Shown: one piece after another, positions 52,899 to 61,814 of the stretch
Layout: the number at the start of each line of letters is the position of its first letter
Numbering within the stretch: position 1 is the first letter of the stretch
Source: an uncultured Deferribacteres bacterium
GTDB taxonomy: Bacteria; Zhuqueibacterota; JdFR-76; DREG01
Direction: 5' to 3'
Length of the DNA: 64,000 nucleotides
Assembly (NCBI GenBank): GCA_913009825.1
Contig: CAJVYQ010000010.1
Location: forward strand, 43,281 to 107,280
Position numbers and translations under genes: made by a program
The notes under the pieces: generated by a model
What the model was told of the DNA's origin: nothing
The model's database searches: none
The model's input: the letters and a program-made list of their open reading frames with translations, nothing else

Positions 52899-53564
52899 CT
52901 ACCCGTTTTGGACAAATATCTCTGCGGCAATGCTGCTTTCCAGCGCAATATTTGTTTCATCGATCTGAATGATAAAAGACGGTTTTTTCTGATGCAGTTT
53001 GATGCGATTCCCCGGAATGACGCCCAGTGAGCTCAACCGGTCCAGCCGTCTGTGGTGCAGCGTAGCGATATAAATGATGGTGCCGGTTTCACCAACGTTC
53101 AAATTCGCCAGCGATCGCACCAGCGGTTGAATTTCCTTCTTGAAGGTGCGGCAGCATTCTCCCCTGGGAATCGGTTTTCCGTGCGGGCAGGTTGTGGGAT
53201 GGCCTAAAAATGTGCAGATACTATCGGTGACGGTCGGGTTCCAGATATGCTCGAATTCACAGGCTATTTTTTCATATTGTTCCGGTTCCATCTGAAACAG
53301 GTCTTTCAGCAGCCGCTCTGCAATGCGGTGCCTGCGGATGATTGTCTCTGCCGCTTTTTCTCCGCTCGTTGTCAGATAAATTCCCGCGCCGCGCCTGCTG
53401 ATTAAATATTCGCTTTCCATTTCCGGTAATGCACGGCCAACGCCTCTCTCTTCACAGGATTCAATAATATCTCTCCGATGATGTTTGTCCTGCTCGTTTA
53501 ACGTCCAGATGGTTTCCAGAATTTCTTCAATTTTTTTCTTCAATTTTTCCCTCTTTTTTACCAA
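52899..53564 (-). CDS. DtxR/MntR-family metal-dependent repressor with FeoA-like domain
   Basis: A 221-residue transcription factor. Residues about 8-70 are the winged helix (IEEILETIWTLNEQDK; EYLISRRGAGIYLTTSGEKA), 70-140 the dimerisation and metal region (RRHRIAERLLKDLF, CEFEHIWNPTVTDSICTFLG, HPTTCPHGKPIP), and 150-221 an SH3/FeoA-like domain. Metal (Fe2+ or Mn2+) promotes DNA binding in this family. The start overlaps the small zinc-protein gene by 38 bp. The locus has no separate feoA; the FeoA-like fold occurs only as this domain. With Fur at the other end, two iron regulators enclose feoB. Confidence 0.9.
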   Translation of the reverse strand: MVKKREKLKKKIEEILETIWTLNEQDKHHRRDIIESCEERGVGRALPEMESEYLISRRGAGIYLTTSGEKAAETIIRRHRIAERLLKDLFQMEPEQYEKIACEFEHIWNPTVTDSICTFLGHPTTCPHGKPIPRGECCRTFKKEIQPLVRSLANLNVGETGTIIYIATLHHRRLDRLSSLGVIPGNRIKLHQKKPSFIIQIDETNIALESSIAAEIFVQNG

Positions 53565-53745
53565 ACCACTGTTTTAATTTGGCTATTATCTTCGATTCAT
53601 CGGTCCATTGGTAACCGCAATTGGGGCAACACAACAGATTACAGGTTTTTGCCCCTAAAGGACAGGCTGCGCATGTGGAATTTTCACTCTCTTCAAATTG
53701 AAACCCGCACAGCGGGCAGCTTGTTTTTGTTTGGGAATCTATCAT
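53527..53745 (-). CDS. Small cysteine-rich protein of the feo locus
   Basis: A 72-residue protein with CPLCGF, CAACPLGAKTC and CCPNCGYQ, nine cysteines able to hold one or two metal sites. The C-terminus is basic (KLKQWFGKKEGKIEEKN) and overlaps the start of the DtxR gene. Similar cysteine-rich proteins are found beside feoB in some anaerobes, so an accessory role in Fe2+ uptake is likely but unproven. Confidence 0.72.
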   Translation of the reverse strand: MIDSQTKTSCPLCGFQFEESENSTCAACPLGAKTCNLLCCPNCGYQWTDESKIIAKLKQWFGKKEGKIEEKN

Positions 53746-53815
53746 AAAAATACAATCTCGTTTTTAATTGCTTTGAAATTATTATCTTCGGTTATTTTTT
53801 TCATTGTCAATTTAC

Positions 53816-53985
53816 TAAGTTGAGTCTGTCCGGAAACTATGAAAATAGTAAAAAACGTCACTCCTGCGAAAGCAGCCTGCCCGCCGCAGGCAGGGAATTT
53901 AAAGAAAACAAGAGGTTATGGATTCCAGCTTTCGCGGGAATGACAGAAAAAGGGAATTTTCGGACAGACACTAAGTTGTCATTCA
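53816..53985. repeat. Family D repeat copy 2, inside the feo locus
   Basis: The ends AAGTTGAGTCTGTCCGGAAA and TTTTCGGACAGACACTAA are inverted relatives of copy 1. The interior holds GTCACTCCTGCGAAAGC...GCTTTCGCGGGAATGAC, with a variant module CCTGCCCGCCGCAGGCAGG. It separates feoB from the downstream genes of the same strand. Confidence 0.8.
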
Positions 53986-54050
53986 GCTTCGTTGTCATTA
54001 GATTGTGCCGTTATTAATTGTTATTTGTTGCGGCCATCCTGTTATTCTCT

Positions 54051-56057
54051 TTAAAGGCCGGTTATTCTCAGTGTAAAGTTAACTATGCCGCCAATCAAAA
54101 AAGCAAAAGGAATGATGAACCCCACAATAACCATGGCGGTTTTCCAGCCCCGTTCTTTGATGATAATGAAAAAATTGGCGATACACGGAACAAACAGGGT
54201 GATGGTGACCAAACTGACAATGATCTGCACCGTCGATAATTCTCCGGCCTGCGCCATGGTGAATAAGCCGGCCACACCATAATCCCGGCGCAAAAATCCA
54301 ACGATAAATGCTTCGGTGGTTTTGGGCGGCAGTTGTAGAAATTTTTGCACAACCGGCGCGGAAAAATCCTGAATGACACCGAGCAGATTCAGCTTGTCCA
54401 TAAAAAACAGAACCAGCGTGCCAAGCACAAACAGAGGGATGGCTTCCTTTAAATACCACTCCATTCTCGCCAGGGTTTTGCTGATAATATTCAGTAAACC
54501 GGGGATGCGCAGCGGCGGCAGTTCCAGAATAAAATCGGAACTTTCCCCCGGAATAATTTTAGATGAAAGATAACCAACCAGGATGAGCACGATAAAAACA
54601 GTGCCGGCCCAAATAATCAGAGCGATTGGCGACACGCCGCCTAACATGCCCAGGATTACTCCCAACTGGGCGGAACAAGGGATCCCCAGCGCCAGCAAAA
54701 GCGTGACAATGATTTTTTCCTTTTTGCTGTCCAGAATTCGTGTTGTCAGGGTAGCCATGGTATCACATCCCAAACCCAAAACCATGGGCAGCACTGCCTT
54801 CCCATTGAGACCCATCGCGTGAAACAGCTTGTTGACGATGATGGACAATCTGGGCAAGTACCCGGAATCTTCCAAAATAGAAAAAGCAAGAAAAAAAGTG
54901 GCGATAATGGGTAATACGATAGCGATGGCATAAGTAAATGCCATGCTGATAATGCCGTAATCACCCACTAAAAAATCCCGGGCAATCTGCCACGGCAGCA
55001 GCCATTGGACAAATGAGATGACCGGCGGCATCAGCCATTTGTTAAATAACGTTTTTTCGAAAAAATCAACCAATGTTCCGGCGCCGAACACGCCCACGAA
55101 TTCATATATCAGAAACAAAGCGAGCAGTACAAAACCATATCCCCAAATGGGGTGAACCATTTCATTTTCAAGCCAGAGAACAAATTTCGGTTTTTCTCTT
55201 TGCTCTTCTCTCAATACGTCCCGGATAATGTCCCTGATATGATTCATACGTTGCTGCATAATTTCCTGACTGAGCCGGTTGGAGATTTTTTTCTGTGTGA
55301 TGTTGCAGATCTGATCGACTTCGTGAATCTGCTGCTCCGAAAGATGCTGAAACAACCAATCGTTGAGAGATGTGTCTTTGGCAAGAATCATCAAAGCCAG
55401 GGAACGTTTGCTAATTGTGGCCTGCGGCAGAAACGTTTCGATTTTCTGAACTGCGTTTTCTATCTCCGGCGAATAGGTAATCCGGTATCCGGATTTTTGC
55501 GGCGAATCGCTGATGGAATTGATCAACCCGGAAAGTCCCTGTTTACGCGTGGCCACGGTTTTTAGTACCGGGATAGACAATTTTTCCGCCAGTTTCTTAT
55601 CGTCGATGCGAATCCCCCTCGCTTTTGCTTCATCAACCATATTGATGTCAAAAATTACCGGCAATCCCATTTCGATCAGCTGCAGGGTGATGAACAGAGA
55701 GCGGCGTATGTTTTTTGCATCCGCAACGTGAACCACGGCATGCGGCCGATCTTTTAGTATGATGTTGCGAGTGACAATTTCATCTTCGGACATGGGGATC
55801 AAATTATTCACGCCGGGCGTATCGACAATCTGCGTGTTTTTACCGTTGAAGGCAGCATTTCCGGTAGTAACTTCGACGGTAGTTCCCGGATAGTTGGAAA
55901 CGGTAACGTACGTGCCGGTCAGGTGGCCAAAGATAACGCTTTTTCCCACGTTGGGATTGCCGATAAGGACCACTTTCTTTTTTTGGTTTGAACCCTTAGC
56001 CGCTGGAGTTTCCACCGGGCTCGAAACGGGTGTGTTCAATTCTCTTTTTTCCGGCAT
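54051..56057 (-). CDS. feoB: Ferrous iron transporter FeoB
   Basis: A 668-residue inner-membrane Fe2+ importer. The N-terminal GTPase has G1 GNPNVGKS (33-40), the Switch I NYPGTTVE, G3 DTPGVNNL and G4 NMVDEAKA. The membrane part contains the two inverted gate cores, with FFLAFSILEDSGYLPRLSII, GLGCDTMATLTTRIL and LGIPCSAQLGVILGMLGG. The N-terminus has a roughly 27-residue Pro/Ser-rich extension before the GTPase, and the 22-bp overlap with fur shows coupled translation. FeoC is absent. Confidence 0.96.
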   Translation of the reverse strand: MPEKRELNTPVSSPVETPAAKGSNQKKKVVLIGNPNVGKSVIFGHLTGTYVTVSNYPGTTVEVTTGNAAFNGKNTQIVDTPGVNNLIPMSEDEIVTRNIILKDRPHAVVHVADAKNIRRSLFITLQLIEMGLPVIFDINMVDEAKARGIRIDDKKLAEKLSIPVLKTVATRKQGLSGLINSISDSPQKSGYRITYSPEIENAVQKIETFLPQATISKRSLALMILAKDTSLNDWLFQHLSEQQIHEVDQICNITQKKISNRLSQEIMQQRMNHIRDIIRDVLREEQREKPKFVLWLENEMVHPIWGYGFVLLALFLIYEFVGVFGAGTLVDFFEKTLFNKWLMPPVISFVQWLLPWQIARDFLVGDYGIISMAFTYAIAIVLPIIATFFLAFSILEDSGYLPRLSIIVNKLFHAMGLNGKAVLPMVLGLGCDTMATLTTRILDSKKEKIIVTLLLALGIPCSAQLGVILGMLGGVSPIALIIWAGTVFIVLILVGYLSSKIIPGESSDFILELPPLRIPGLLNIISKTLARMEWYLKEAIPLFVLGTLVLFFMDKLNLLGVIQDFSAPVVQKFLQLPPKTTEAFIVGFLRRDYGVAGLFTMAQAGELSTVQIIVSLVTITLFVPCIANFFIIIKERGWKTAMVIVGFIIPFAFLIGGIVNFTLRITGL

Positions 56058-56500
56058 TTGGCACAGACTCCATAAATTTCCACGGTTCGTTTAACCGGCA
56101 GGCACCGATATTCCCGGCAAATCCGGGCTTGCAGTTCCTCGAGTTCCTGATCATCAAATTCTATAATTGTACCGCATTTAACACAAACCAGATGTGCATG
56201 ATGCGAATTTTTGGGGTGCAATTCGTAATGAAAATGGTTTTCATCGAAGCGGAATTTGCGCAGAATATTGCTTTCTTCCAGGAGGGAAAGCGTGCGATAA
56301 ACCGTCGCTCTGGAAACGATGATTTTTTCCCTTTGCAGGTGCAGGATCAAATCATCCGCTTCAAAATGGCGATCTATTTTTTTTATCTCCGTAAGAATTT
56401 TGAACCGTTCCGGCGTGCGGCGCAATTTTTTTTCTTGTAAAAACCGGTCAAATTCCTGAACAAAAGAATTCTGCATCGTTGAATCCCGTGTTCTAAACAT
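56036..56500 (-). CDS. fur: Fur-family transcriptional repressor
   Basis: A 154-residue metal-dependent regulator. The DNA-binding half has LRRTPERFKILTEI and VSRATVYRTLSLLEES; the metal sites are in HYELHPKNSHHAHLVCVKCG (H-H-x-H plus CxxC) and a C-terminal CAKC. I keep the start at 56500, where AAGG lies eight bases upstream; ATG 56476 is an alternative. Its promoter and a palindromic operator lie directly upstream, suggesting self-repression. Zur or PerR activity cannot be excluded, but coupling to feoB favours iron. Confidence 0.93.
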   Translation of the reverse strand: MFRTRDSTMQNSFVQEFDRFLQEKKLRRTPERFKILTEIKKIDRHFEADDLILHLQREKIIVSRATVYRTLSLLEESNILRKFRFDENHFHYELHPKNSHHAHLVCVKCGTIIEFDDQELEELQARICREYRCLPVKRTVEIYGVCAKCRKKEN

Positions 56501-56502
56501 TA

Positions 56503-56551
56503 TTGAGACCTTATCTCAAATTAATGTATGAAAATAGCAAGTAGTATGCAA
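56503..56551 (-). promoter_or_regulatory. fur-feoB promoter with palindromic operator
   Basis: Read on the minus strand: TTGCAT (56551-56546), 17 bp, TACATT (56528-56523), then the perfect inverted repeat TTGAGA-TAAGG-TCTCAA (56519-56503) over the expected transcription start and ribosome site. An operator at this position would block both RNA polymerase and the leader. That Fur itself binds it is inferred. Confidence 0.7.
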
Positions 56552-57033
56552 CAGAAAAGTGACAAAACCGGATTTTTAATATTTTGGTAACTATTCAGGT
56601 AAATTGAAGGGACACACCCCGTACTCTCCTCAAGGGGCAAGCGGAATATATCGGTCAGCGCCGGTATAACCGGCTCGAAGCCCGATGAGTCTTGATGCCA
56701 AAACCGTGCCACGGGCTAAAGCTCGCAGCAATGAAAAGAAAAAATTCATTGCTATGATCTTCAGATCGTGGATTTATATAGATATCCAACTTTCAAGTGG
56801 CTTTAGCCTAATTCTATGTAAGTTAACGCGCCAAGTTCTTATTTCCGTTTAAATTAGACGCTGATAACAAACAGACTTTTTTCAAAGAACTAAATTGTGT
56901 GTATTTTTACTCAAGTTTCGCAGTTAGTTAACCAGTTTAAAAATAAGGGAAACCGGCATAAAAAAAGCAGCATACAACCTCACAACTTATTAAATTATAA
57001 TACGTTAATACATAATTCCAAAACAGAGGTTAT
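56552..57033. other. Gene-free stretch with repeat debris
   Basis: A single family A left end (GTAACTATTCAGGT at 56587) without its partner, a CCCCGTACTCTCCTCAAGG patch like that at 43170, and a 14-bp inverted pair, CAGCATACAACCTC (56969) and GAGGTTATATGCTG (57026), one mismatch. No supported gene. Confidence 0.55.
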
Positions 57034-57147
57034 ATGCTGTATATCACAAAATTGTACGAATTAAAAGGATTTTTTACCCAACCTGAAAAAGCCGGTGATA
57101 CTCTTTTAGATATCAAAGGGTGTTTAAACAGAGCTTTTGCAAATTAA
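57034..57147 (+). pseudogene. Short ORF running into a MITE, probably a truncated gene
   Basis: ATG 57034 opens 27 codons (MLYITKLYELKGFFTQPEKA then GDTLLDI) that look coding. The MITE begins exactly at codon 28 and ends the frame ten codons later. The ATG lies in the right arm of an inverted repeat. I do not recognise the family; the start of a transposase-like or small regulatory gene is possible. Confidence 0.4.
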
Positions 57148-57327
57148 CAAATGACAATTTAAAATGTTAAAAATCCTAATATTCTTAGTAAAATACACTA
57201 ATTGGTGAAAATATTTTTATAAATATTAGCCCCAACTAATGGAAACTATTGGAAAACACCTTCTGATTTATGACAACGTAACCTATTATTTATTAACTAA
57301 TAAGGTTGTTTTGTTTAAACACCCTTT
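57115..57327. mobile_element. 213-bp MITE, copy 1
   Basis: Perfect 16-bp terminal inverted repeats AAAGGGTGTTTAAACA and TGTTTAAACACCCTTT enclose an AT-rich, non-coding interior. A second copy at 63798 differs at only two of 203 comparable bases, so movement was recent. No target-site duplication is clear. The remaining sequence to 57623 has TCGAAGGCTTACC- and GGGCTCAGG-type repeat debris and no gene. Confidence 0.9.
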
Positions 57328-57623
57328 AATCTATTCCCAACGACTTAATTTTATGAATCTGAATAATATGCGAAACTTGAATACGGTAAGCCTTCGATTA
57401 GTTTATCCTGAGTGTCTCTCTGGCGTAAGCAAGGTCGAAAGCTTGTAGAAGGGCTCAGGCCGGTTTGAAGAGCCATATTGAGTGCCTGCCCGACACAGGC
57501 GGGGAGTCGAACTGTGGCAGGCTTGAAACAAAAATCGAAGGTATTTCAACCGGTCATTCATTTTCGCTATCTTTCGGGTAAAAATGAAATCCGTTTTCCA
57601 CGATAAAATTCCAATTCCGATGT

Positions 57624-58538
57624 TCAACTTTTATTACCGGAAAGTTGATGCATGATTCGATTAACCCGTGATATGGTATCATCGATCTGATGCTTGTTTT
57701 CAAAGCCGATGGTCATGGCATCCACATTCCCGCTGCCCAGAACATAGCGCAATGATTTTTCCCTTTCCGGTTCGGCAGTCAATTGACCGCAGCCAAAGAT
57801 TTTCATGCCCAACACGCCTTTACCGTTTTTCCGTGCCTGCCGCAATACCGGCATCACTTTTGCTGGTTTGTCATCCATCCTGATCCCAAGGGGATTAATT
57901 CTCGCCAAAAGCACATCCACCCAATCATAGTCGGCGGCGGTTTGCAGTGCTTCCGGACTGTGGCAGGAAACACCGTGAGCTCTGATGATGCCTTTTTCTT
58001 TTGCCGCGGCCAAATCATCGCGCATTTTTTTATGGATTTCCGGCCAATCAGCGGCGGTCTGGCAATGCAGCAGGACAATATCGATATAATCTGTCCCCAA
58101 TTCTCTACGAAACCGGTCCAATGAATCCGGGACATTCTGCGGCGTCAGCCAATCGTTCGGTTCGGTCCAGATTTTTGACATGATCACCATGTTTTCCCTG
58201 GAGATATGCCCGAGCAACCTGCGTACATACTGATGGGAACCATAGATATCGGCAGCATCAAAAAATGTGATTCCGGAATTGTAAGCATGGTAGGCAAGAT
58301 CGATAAACTCTTTCTCCCCAAGCCTGGTCTGACTGGATTTGAATTTCCAGCCGTTGGTGCCGGTGCCAAATGCAATCCGGGAGATTTTTACGCCGGATTT
58401 TCCCAAAACGACCCGGTCAATCTTTTTTTCAGTGCGTAACCCATCATCCAAAGCGAACAGATTGTTTGTATTCGCGGCAATAACTGCGCTGCCGGCTACG
58501 GATTGCTGCAGAAATTTTCGCCGGGATATTTTTTTCAC
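57624..58538 (-). CDS. Aldo/keto reductase with Tat-type signal
   Basis: A 304-residue oxidoreductase. The N-terminus MKKISRRKFLQQSVAGSAV has a twin-arginine motif followed by a hydrophobic stretch, so the folded enzyme is probably exported with bound cofactor. The AKR barrel shows GITFFDAADIYGSHQYVRR (catalytic Asp and Tyr), VIMSKIWTEP (Lys), DYIDIVLLHCQTA (His), and a C-terminal NADPH-type region. It closes a minus-strand run of exported enzymes, suggesting redox processing of an imported or surface sugar or alcohol. Confidence 0.87.
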   Translation of the reverse strand: MKKISRRKFLQQSVAGSAVIAANTNNLFALDDGLRTEKKIDRVVLGKSGVKISRIAFGTGTNGWKFKSSQTRLGEKEFIDLAYHAYNSGITFFDAADIYGSHQYVRRLLGHISRENMVIMSKIWTEPNDWLTPQNVPDSLDRFRRELGTDYIDIVLLHCQTAADWPEIHKKMRDDLAAAKEKGIIRAHGVSCHSPEALQTAADYDWVDVLLARINPLGIRMDDKPAKVMPVLRQARKNGKGVLGMKIFGCGQLTAEPEREKSLRYVLGSGNVDAMTIGFENKHQIDDTISRVNRIMHQLSGNKS

Positions 58539-58618
58539 GGTTTCACCTCAAATAAAATTTTCGCGTTTTTTAGCATCATTAGCGGGCAACCTGAATAGTA
58601 CAAAATTACTGCACTTGA

Positions 58619-58725
58619 ATTGAGCGATTCTCTTTTTTTAAACTCGTTGCCGTTGCCAAATGGATTTTCATTTTTTATTGTAAATTGAGTTGGCAATTCA
58701 GCGAATCGCCCTACAATTGCTCAAT
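58619..58725. repeat. 107-bp family B repeat, copy 5
   Basis: Ends ATTGAGCGATT and AATTGCTCAAT, interior palindrome GGCAATTCAGCGAATCGCC. Exactly 107 bp, same orientation as copy 1. It separates the reductase from the ceramidase-like gene. Confidence 0.85.
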
Positions 58726-58736
58726 TTAGATAATAT

Positions 58737-60320
58737 TTATTCAACTTTCCATTGAACCATCTTAGCAATGATCTCTTTCGCCTCTTTGTACAAGGTTGGC
58801 CCCGTTTCCGGCCCCAGCGAATTAACCTCGCCGTAAAACGCTTTTTCCCTGCCGTAGGTGAAGGGCGCCTCTGTATCCCAGTGGGTTTTGGGCATGATGT
58901 AGCCCACCTCATCATTTGCCAGGCCGATGACAAAATTATATTTTCCCCGCATCAAACTGCGCAGCGGCGGTGATTCAATGATTTCACCGGGATAATCCGC
59001 GCCTTCCGGCTGCTCCACACCGCCGTTGACAATTTCCGGATTGATTTCACCGGGAATGGTCAGTATCCAGGCGGGGCCGATGGTCAGCAAATCAATTTCA
59101 CTGCGCAGGTATTTGAATTTGATGAACCCGCGGTGAAAAATTCCCAGCGCTCCGCCAAGTTTGAAAAGTTTGTTCTGCAGGGGAAATAAAAAGGTCTTTG
59201 CCAGAAGATGAATCTGCGGCTGCGTCACGGTCTGCCAGGTGCCATTTTCTACACGGTTCAACACTAATTCCGCCAGGCGGTAACCCTGGGCGCGCGCCTT
59301 TGCGAAACCGGCTTTTCTAAATTTTTGCTTCAGCCACGGATCATAAACGTTACAATGCAGCGAAGTCATCAAACCGCCGATAGCGCCATTGGCAAAAATA
59401 GCGGTGCCGCCCATACCGGGTCGTTTCATATCGCCGTCATAAATAATCCCTTTTTCGATTCCTTCCAGCCAGTAGTGACAAAAATCTGCGGTGATTTGCA
59501 GATTACGACTGCCCAGGGTTTCCGGATGGTCGCCCCAATTCAGGAACAGGCCGAATACCGAATCCGTTTTCGCATCGCAAAACTGCATGAGGCGAATGGC
59601 ATCATCGTAAACAATCGGCGGACGGGAATCATCAACCAGGTCGCCGGCGGTTGAATCAATTCCGGCTAATTTTATATAAGCCGGTCTGATCCCCTCTACC
59701 GCCCGGCCAATTGCTTTTACCGCCTGATTCTGCACAAATTTCAGATAATCTTCATTCACACCGCTTTTGTAAAATTTGGCGCCCCACAACCCCATCAGAT
59801 CGGGGACTTCATGATCATGGATCGACGCGACGATGACATGATCGATATGCCAGTTTTTTTTGGCCACCATCTCCCGTACCTGAATGACGTCATCGTGAAA
59901 AAATCCGATGGCATCCAAAACCACCAGGGCAATACGGAGACTGCCGTCATCCCAGACAACAGCGCGCGCCCAAATATCGTCATGCACACCGGCAGCGGGA
60001 CGGTTGTTGCCAAAACCGGCGATATAAAACGCATCAAATTTCCCATTTCCATTGTTATCAACATAAGTGTCGCCTTTCCCCGGTTCATACTTTGCATTGC
60101 TGTCGGCGTCCACCCAGGTGTCTTCAATTTTGGGCGTAATGGGGATTTTTGCCACACCGATTCTTAGCTGCCCGGCTGCCGCTTCCGTCCCGCTTGCAGG
60201 CAACTGCAGATTCAGCATATAGCCGGGATGGCGATCGCGGACATTATGCCAAACCATACCGGTAAGCACAAGGATAACAACCAATAGAATTGACAAAATT
60301 ATTAAAATGATCCGTTTCAT
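58737..60320 (-). CDS. Neutral/alkaline ceramidase-like exported enzyme
   Basis: A 527-residue protein with an N-terminal membrane anchor or signal (IILIILSILLVVILVLTGMV). The opening RIGVAKIPITPK, the HDDIWARAVVWDDG segment and VIVASIHDHEVPDLMGLWG match the neutral ceramidase N-terminal domain, which uses a zinc site to cut N-acyl bonds in sphingolipids. An inserted calcium-type loop is seen (DADSNAKYEPGKGD, DNNGNGKFD). The ceramidase C-terminal Ig-like domain is not evident. The lipid target is uncertain, since most bacteria lack ceramide; some FCB-group bacteria do make sphingolipids. Confidence 0.8.
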   Translation of the reverse strand: MKRIILIILSILLVVILVLTGMVWHNVRDRHPGYMLNLQLPASGTEAAAGQLRIGVAKIPITPKIEDTWVDADSNAKYEPGKGDTYVDNNGNGKFDAFYIAGFGNNRPAAGVHDDIWARAVVWDDGSLRIALVVLDAIGFFHDDVIQVREMVAKKNWHIDHVIVASIHDHEVPDLMGLWGAKFYKSGVNEDYLKFVQNQAVKAIGRAVEGIRPAYIKLAGIDSTAGDLVDDSRPPIVYDDAIRLMQFCDAKTDSVFGLFLNWGDHPETLGSRNLQITADFCHYWLEGIEKGIIYDGDMKRPGMGGTAIFANGAIGGLMTSLHCNVYDPWLKQKFRKAGFAKARAQGYRLAELVLNRVENGTWQTVTQPQIHLLAKTFLFPLQNKLFKLGGALGIFHRGFIKFKYLRSEIDLLTIGPAWILTIPGEINPEIVNGGVEQPEGADYPGEIIESPPLRSLMRGKYNFVIGLANDEVGYIMPKTHWDTEAPFTYGREKAFYGEVNSLGPETGPTLYKEAKEIIAKMVQWKVE

Positions 60321-60588
60321 TTTCTGTTACCTCCAATATTTATTCAACAAACATTTCTCACATCAATCGATAATGACTGTGCAAAAAAAGCAAAACTTTT
60401 TCATTTGTCTTAACAATCATCATTCCTGTCGGTTGTGAAGTGAGAAATGCTGGTGATCAATCAGTAAGTCGAGTTGGCAACTCTAGTTACAATCGCTCAA
60501 TTTAGAACTCATTTTGTTGTTCCGAAGCTTTTTACGCTTCTTTCGCGTCATCCGTGTGTTTCGCAGGCAGAACAAAAAAAGGTTTCTT
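60321..60588. other. Spacer with a partial family B end
   Basis: A right-end fragment (AGTTACAATCGCTCAATTTA) lies at 60486-60505. No gene is seen in these 268 bp. Confidence 0.5.
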
Positions 60589-61797
60589 TCACTCACCCAC
60601 AAACGGATTTTCCCACGCCGCCGGTAAAAAAGCAATACAGACATCGGGATTGCCTCTTTTGTGTGAAGTAAATTCCACGCTTTTGCTGTCCGGCGCCCAA
60701 CCGACATGAGGATGTTCGGTTTTCACATTGCCGTAGGGGCGGTGGCCTTTGGTCAGCAGACGAAGATGAGACGTCCGTGCGTCGATAATGGCAATGTGCC
60801 CGTGCCAGTTATCCGTGGCAACCCAGCGTCCGTCGCGGGAGCCGGACGCATGCCACCAGTTATACCTGGAAAGCTCGAACGGAGCGCCTCCTTCCCACCA
60901 GCTACCGGCGCCCAAAATTCTGGTTATTCCGGTATGAATATCGATGACTTTCACATGCGATTGCTCTTTGCGATATCCGCCGCAAAAGGTCATCTGATCA
61001 TTTACCCACCAGTCTTCATGAGTCACCAATTCTCCCGGCTCCTGTTGATGGAGTTTTTTGGCAGCGCCCGGTTTGCGAATATCGATATACCACATCCGGT
61101 GTGAAAAATGGGAGAAACGCAGCAGATTTGGATTATATTTATTAAACTGAACATGGGAAATACCGTTTTTTGTCAGTAATGTTTTCATCTTTCCGGTTTT
61201 AATTTCCACAATAACAATCTGATCTAATTTTTTACCGCCGGGTTTCATGCCCACAGAAAGATACCTGCCGTCGGCGCTCTGCGTCAATCCCATAAAAAAT
61301 GCGGCGCTCTCCGGAGCGACGGCAATTTTGCGCTCGCTTATTTTCACCATGCTTTTCTGCAACGAATCCCCCTGTATCCGGAGCTCACAATGCCACTGAT
61401 AGATGACATTCTCCCTCACCGCATAAATATCGCGGGTCAGGAAATCCACGGTAGCCTGACCGGCAACGGCATGCTGCGGAGATTGCAAGCGGACAATCTC
61501 GCCGGTTTGGGGCAGGTAGCCGAAGAGTTCATTTCTTCCGGTGCGGTTGGAATAGAATACCATCATGGAAAGATCGGCAAACCAGCAGTTCAGATCAAAA
61601 TAGAGGTTCACATCGCGACCGGTATCGGTGGTTACAAAAATCACCTTTGCGCCGGTTTCCGCATCCTGTGTAATCCGGTGTTCAGCCGGATAAACTTCAC
61701 ATTGCCGGGTATCATCCCACCGGATATCGGACTGACGATTACAGGCAAAAGAGATGAAAAGAGAGAAGAAAAAGAAAATTTGAATAGTTTTTTTCAT
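60589..61797 (-). CDS. Oligogalacturonate-lyase-like beta-propeller lipoprotein
   Basis: A 402-residue exported lipoprotein (FFFFSLFISFAC lipobox) starting at ATG 61797, with GGAAAAG upstream; a longer frame overlaps the previous gene. The seven-blade propeller resembles oligogalacturonate lyase, with paired His/Trp-rich motifs (GELVTHEDWWVNDQMTFCGG; KTEHPHVGWAPDSKSVEFTS; DGRWVATDNWHGHIAI) that hold the metal and substrate in that family. It starts 17 bp after the GH-like gene. The role is probably uronate-oligosaccharide cleavage, but a non-catalytic propeller is possible. Confidence 0.78.
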   Translation of the reverse strand: MKKTIQIFFFFSLFISFACNRQSDIRWDDTRQCEVYPAEHRITQDAETGAKVIFVTTDTGRDVNLYFDLNCWFADLSMMVFYSNRTGRNELFGYLPQTGEIVRLQSPQHAVAGQATVDFLTRDIYAVRENVIYQWHCELRIQGDSLQKSMVKISERKIAVAPESAAFFMGLTQSADGRYLSVGMKPGGKKLDQIVIVEIKTGKMKTLLTKNGISHVQFNKYNPNLLRFSHFSHRMWYIDIRKPGAAKKLHQQEPGELVTHEDWWVNDQMTFCGGYRKEQSHVKVIDIHTGITRILGAGSWWEGGAPFELSRYNWWHASGSRDGRWVATDNWHGHIAIIDARTSHLRLLTKGHRPYGNVKTEHPHVGWAPDSKSVEFTSHKRGNPDVCIAFLPAAWENPFVGE

Positions 61798-61814
61798 GAC
61801 TTTTCCAATTTGAT

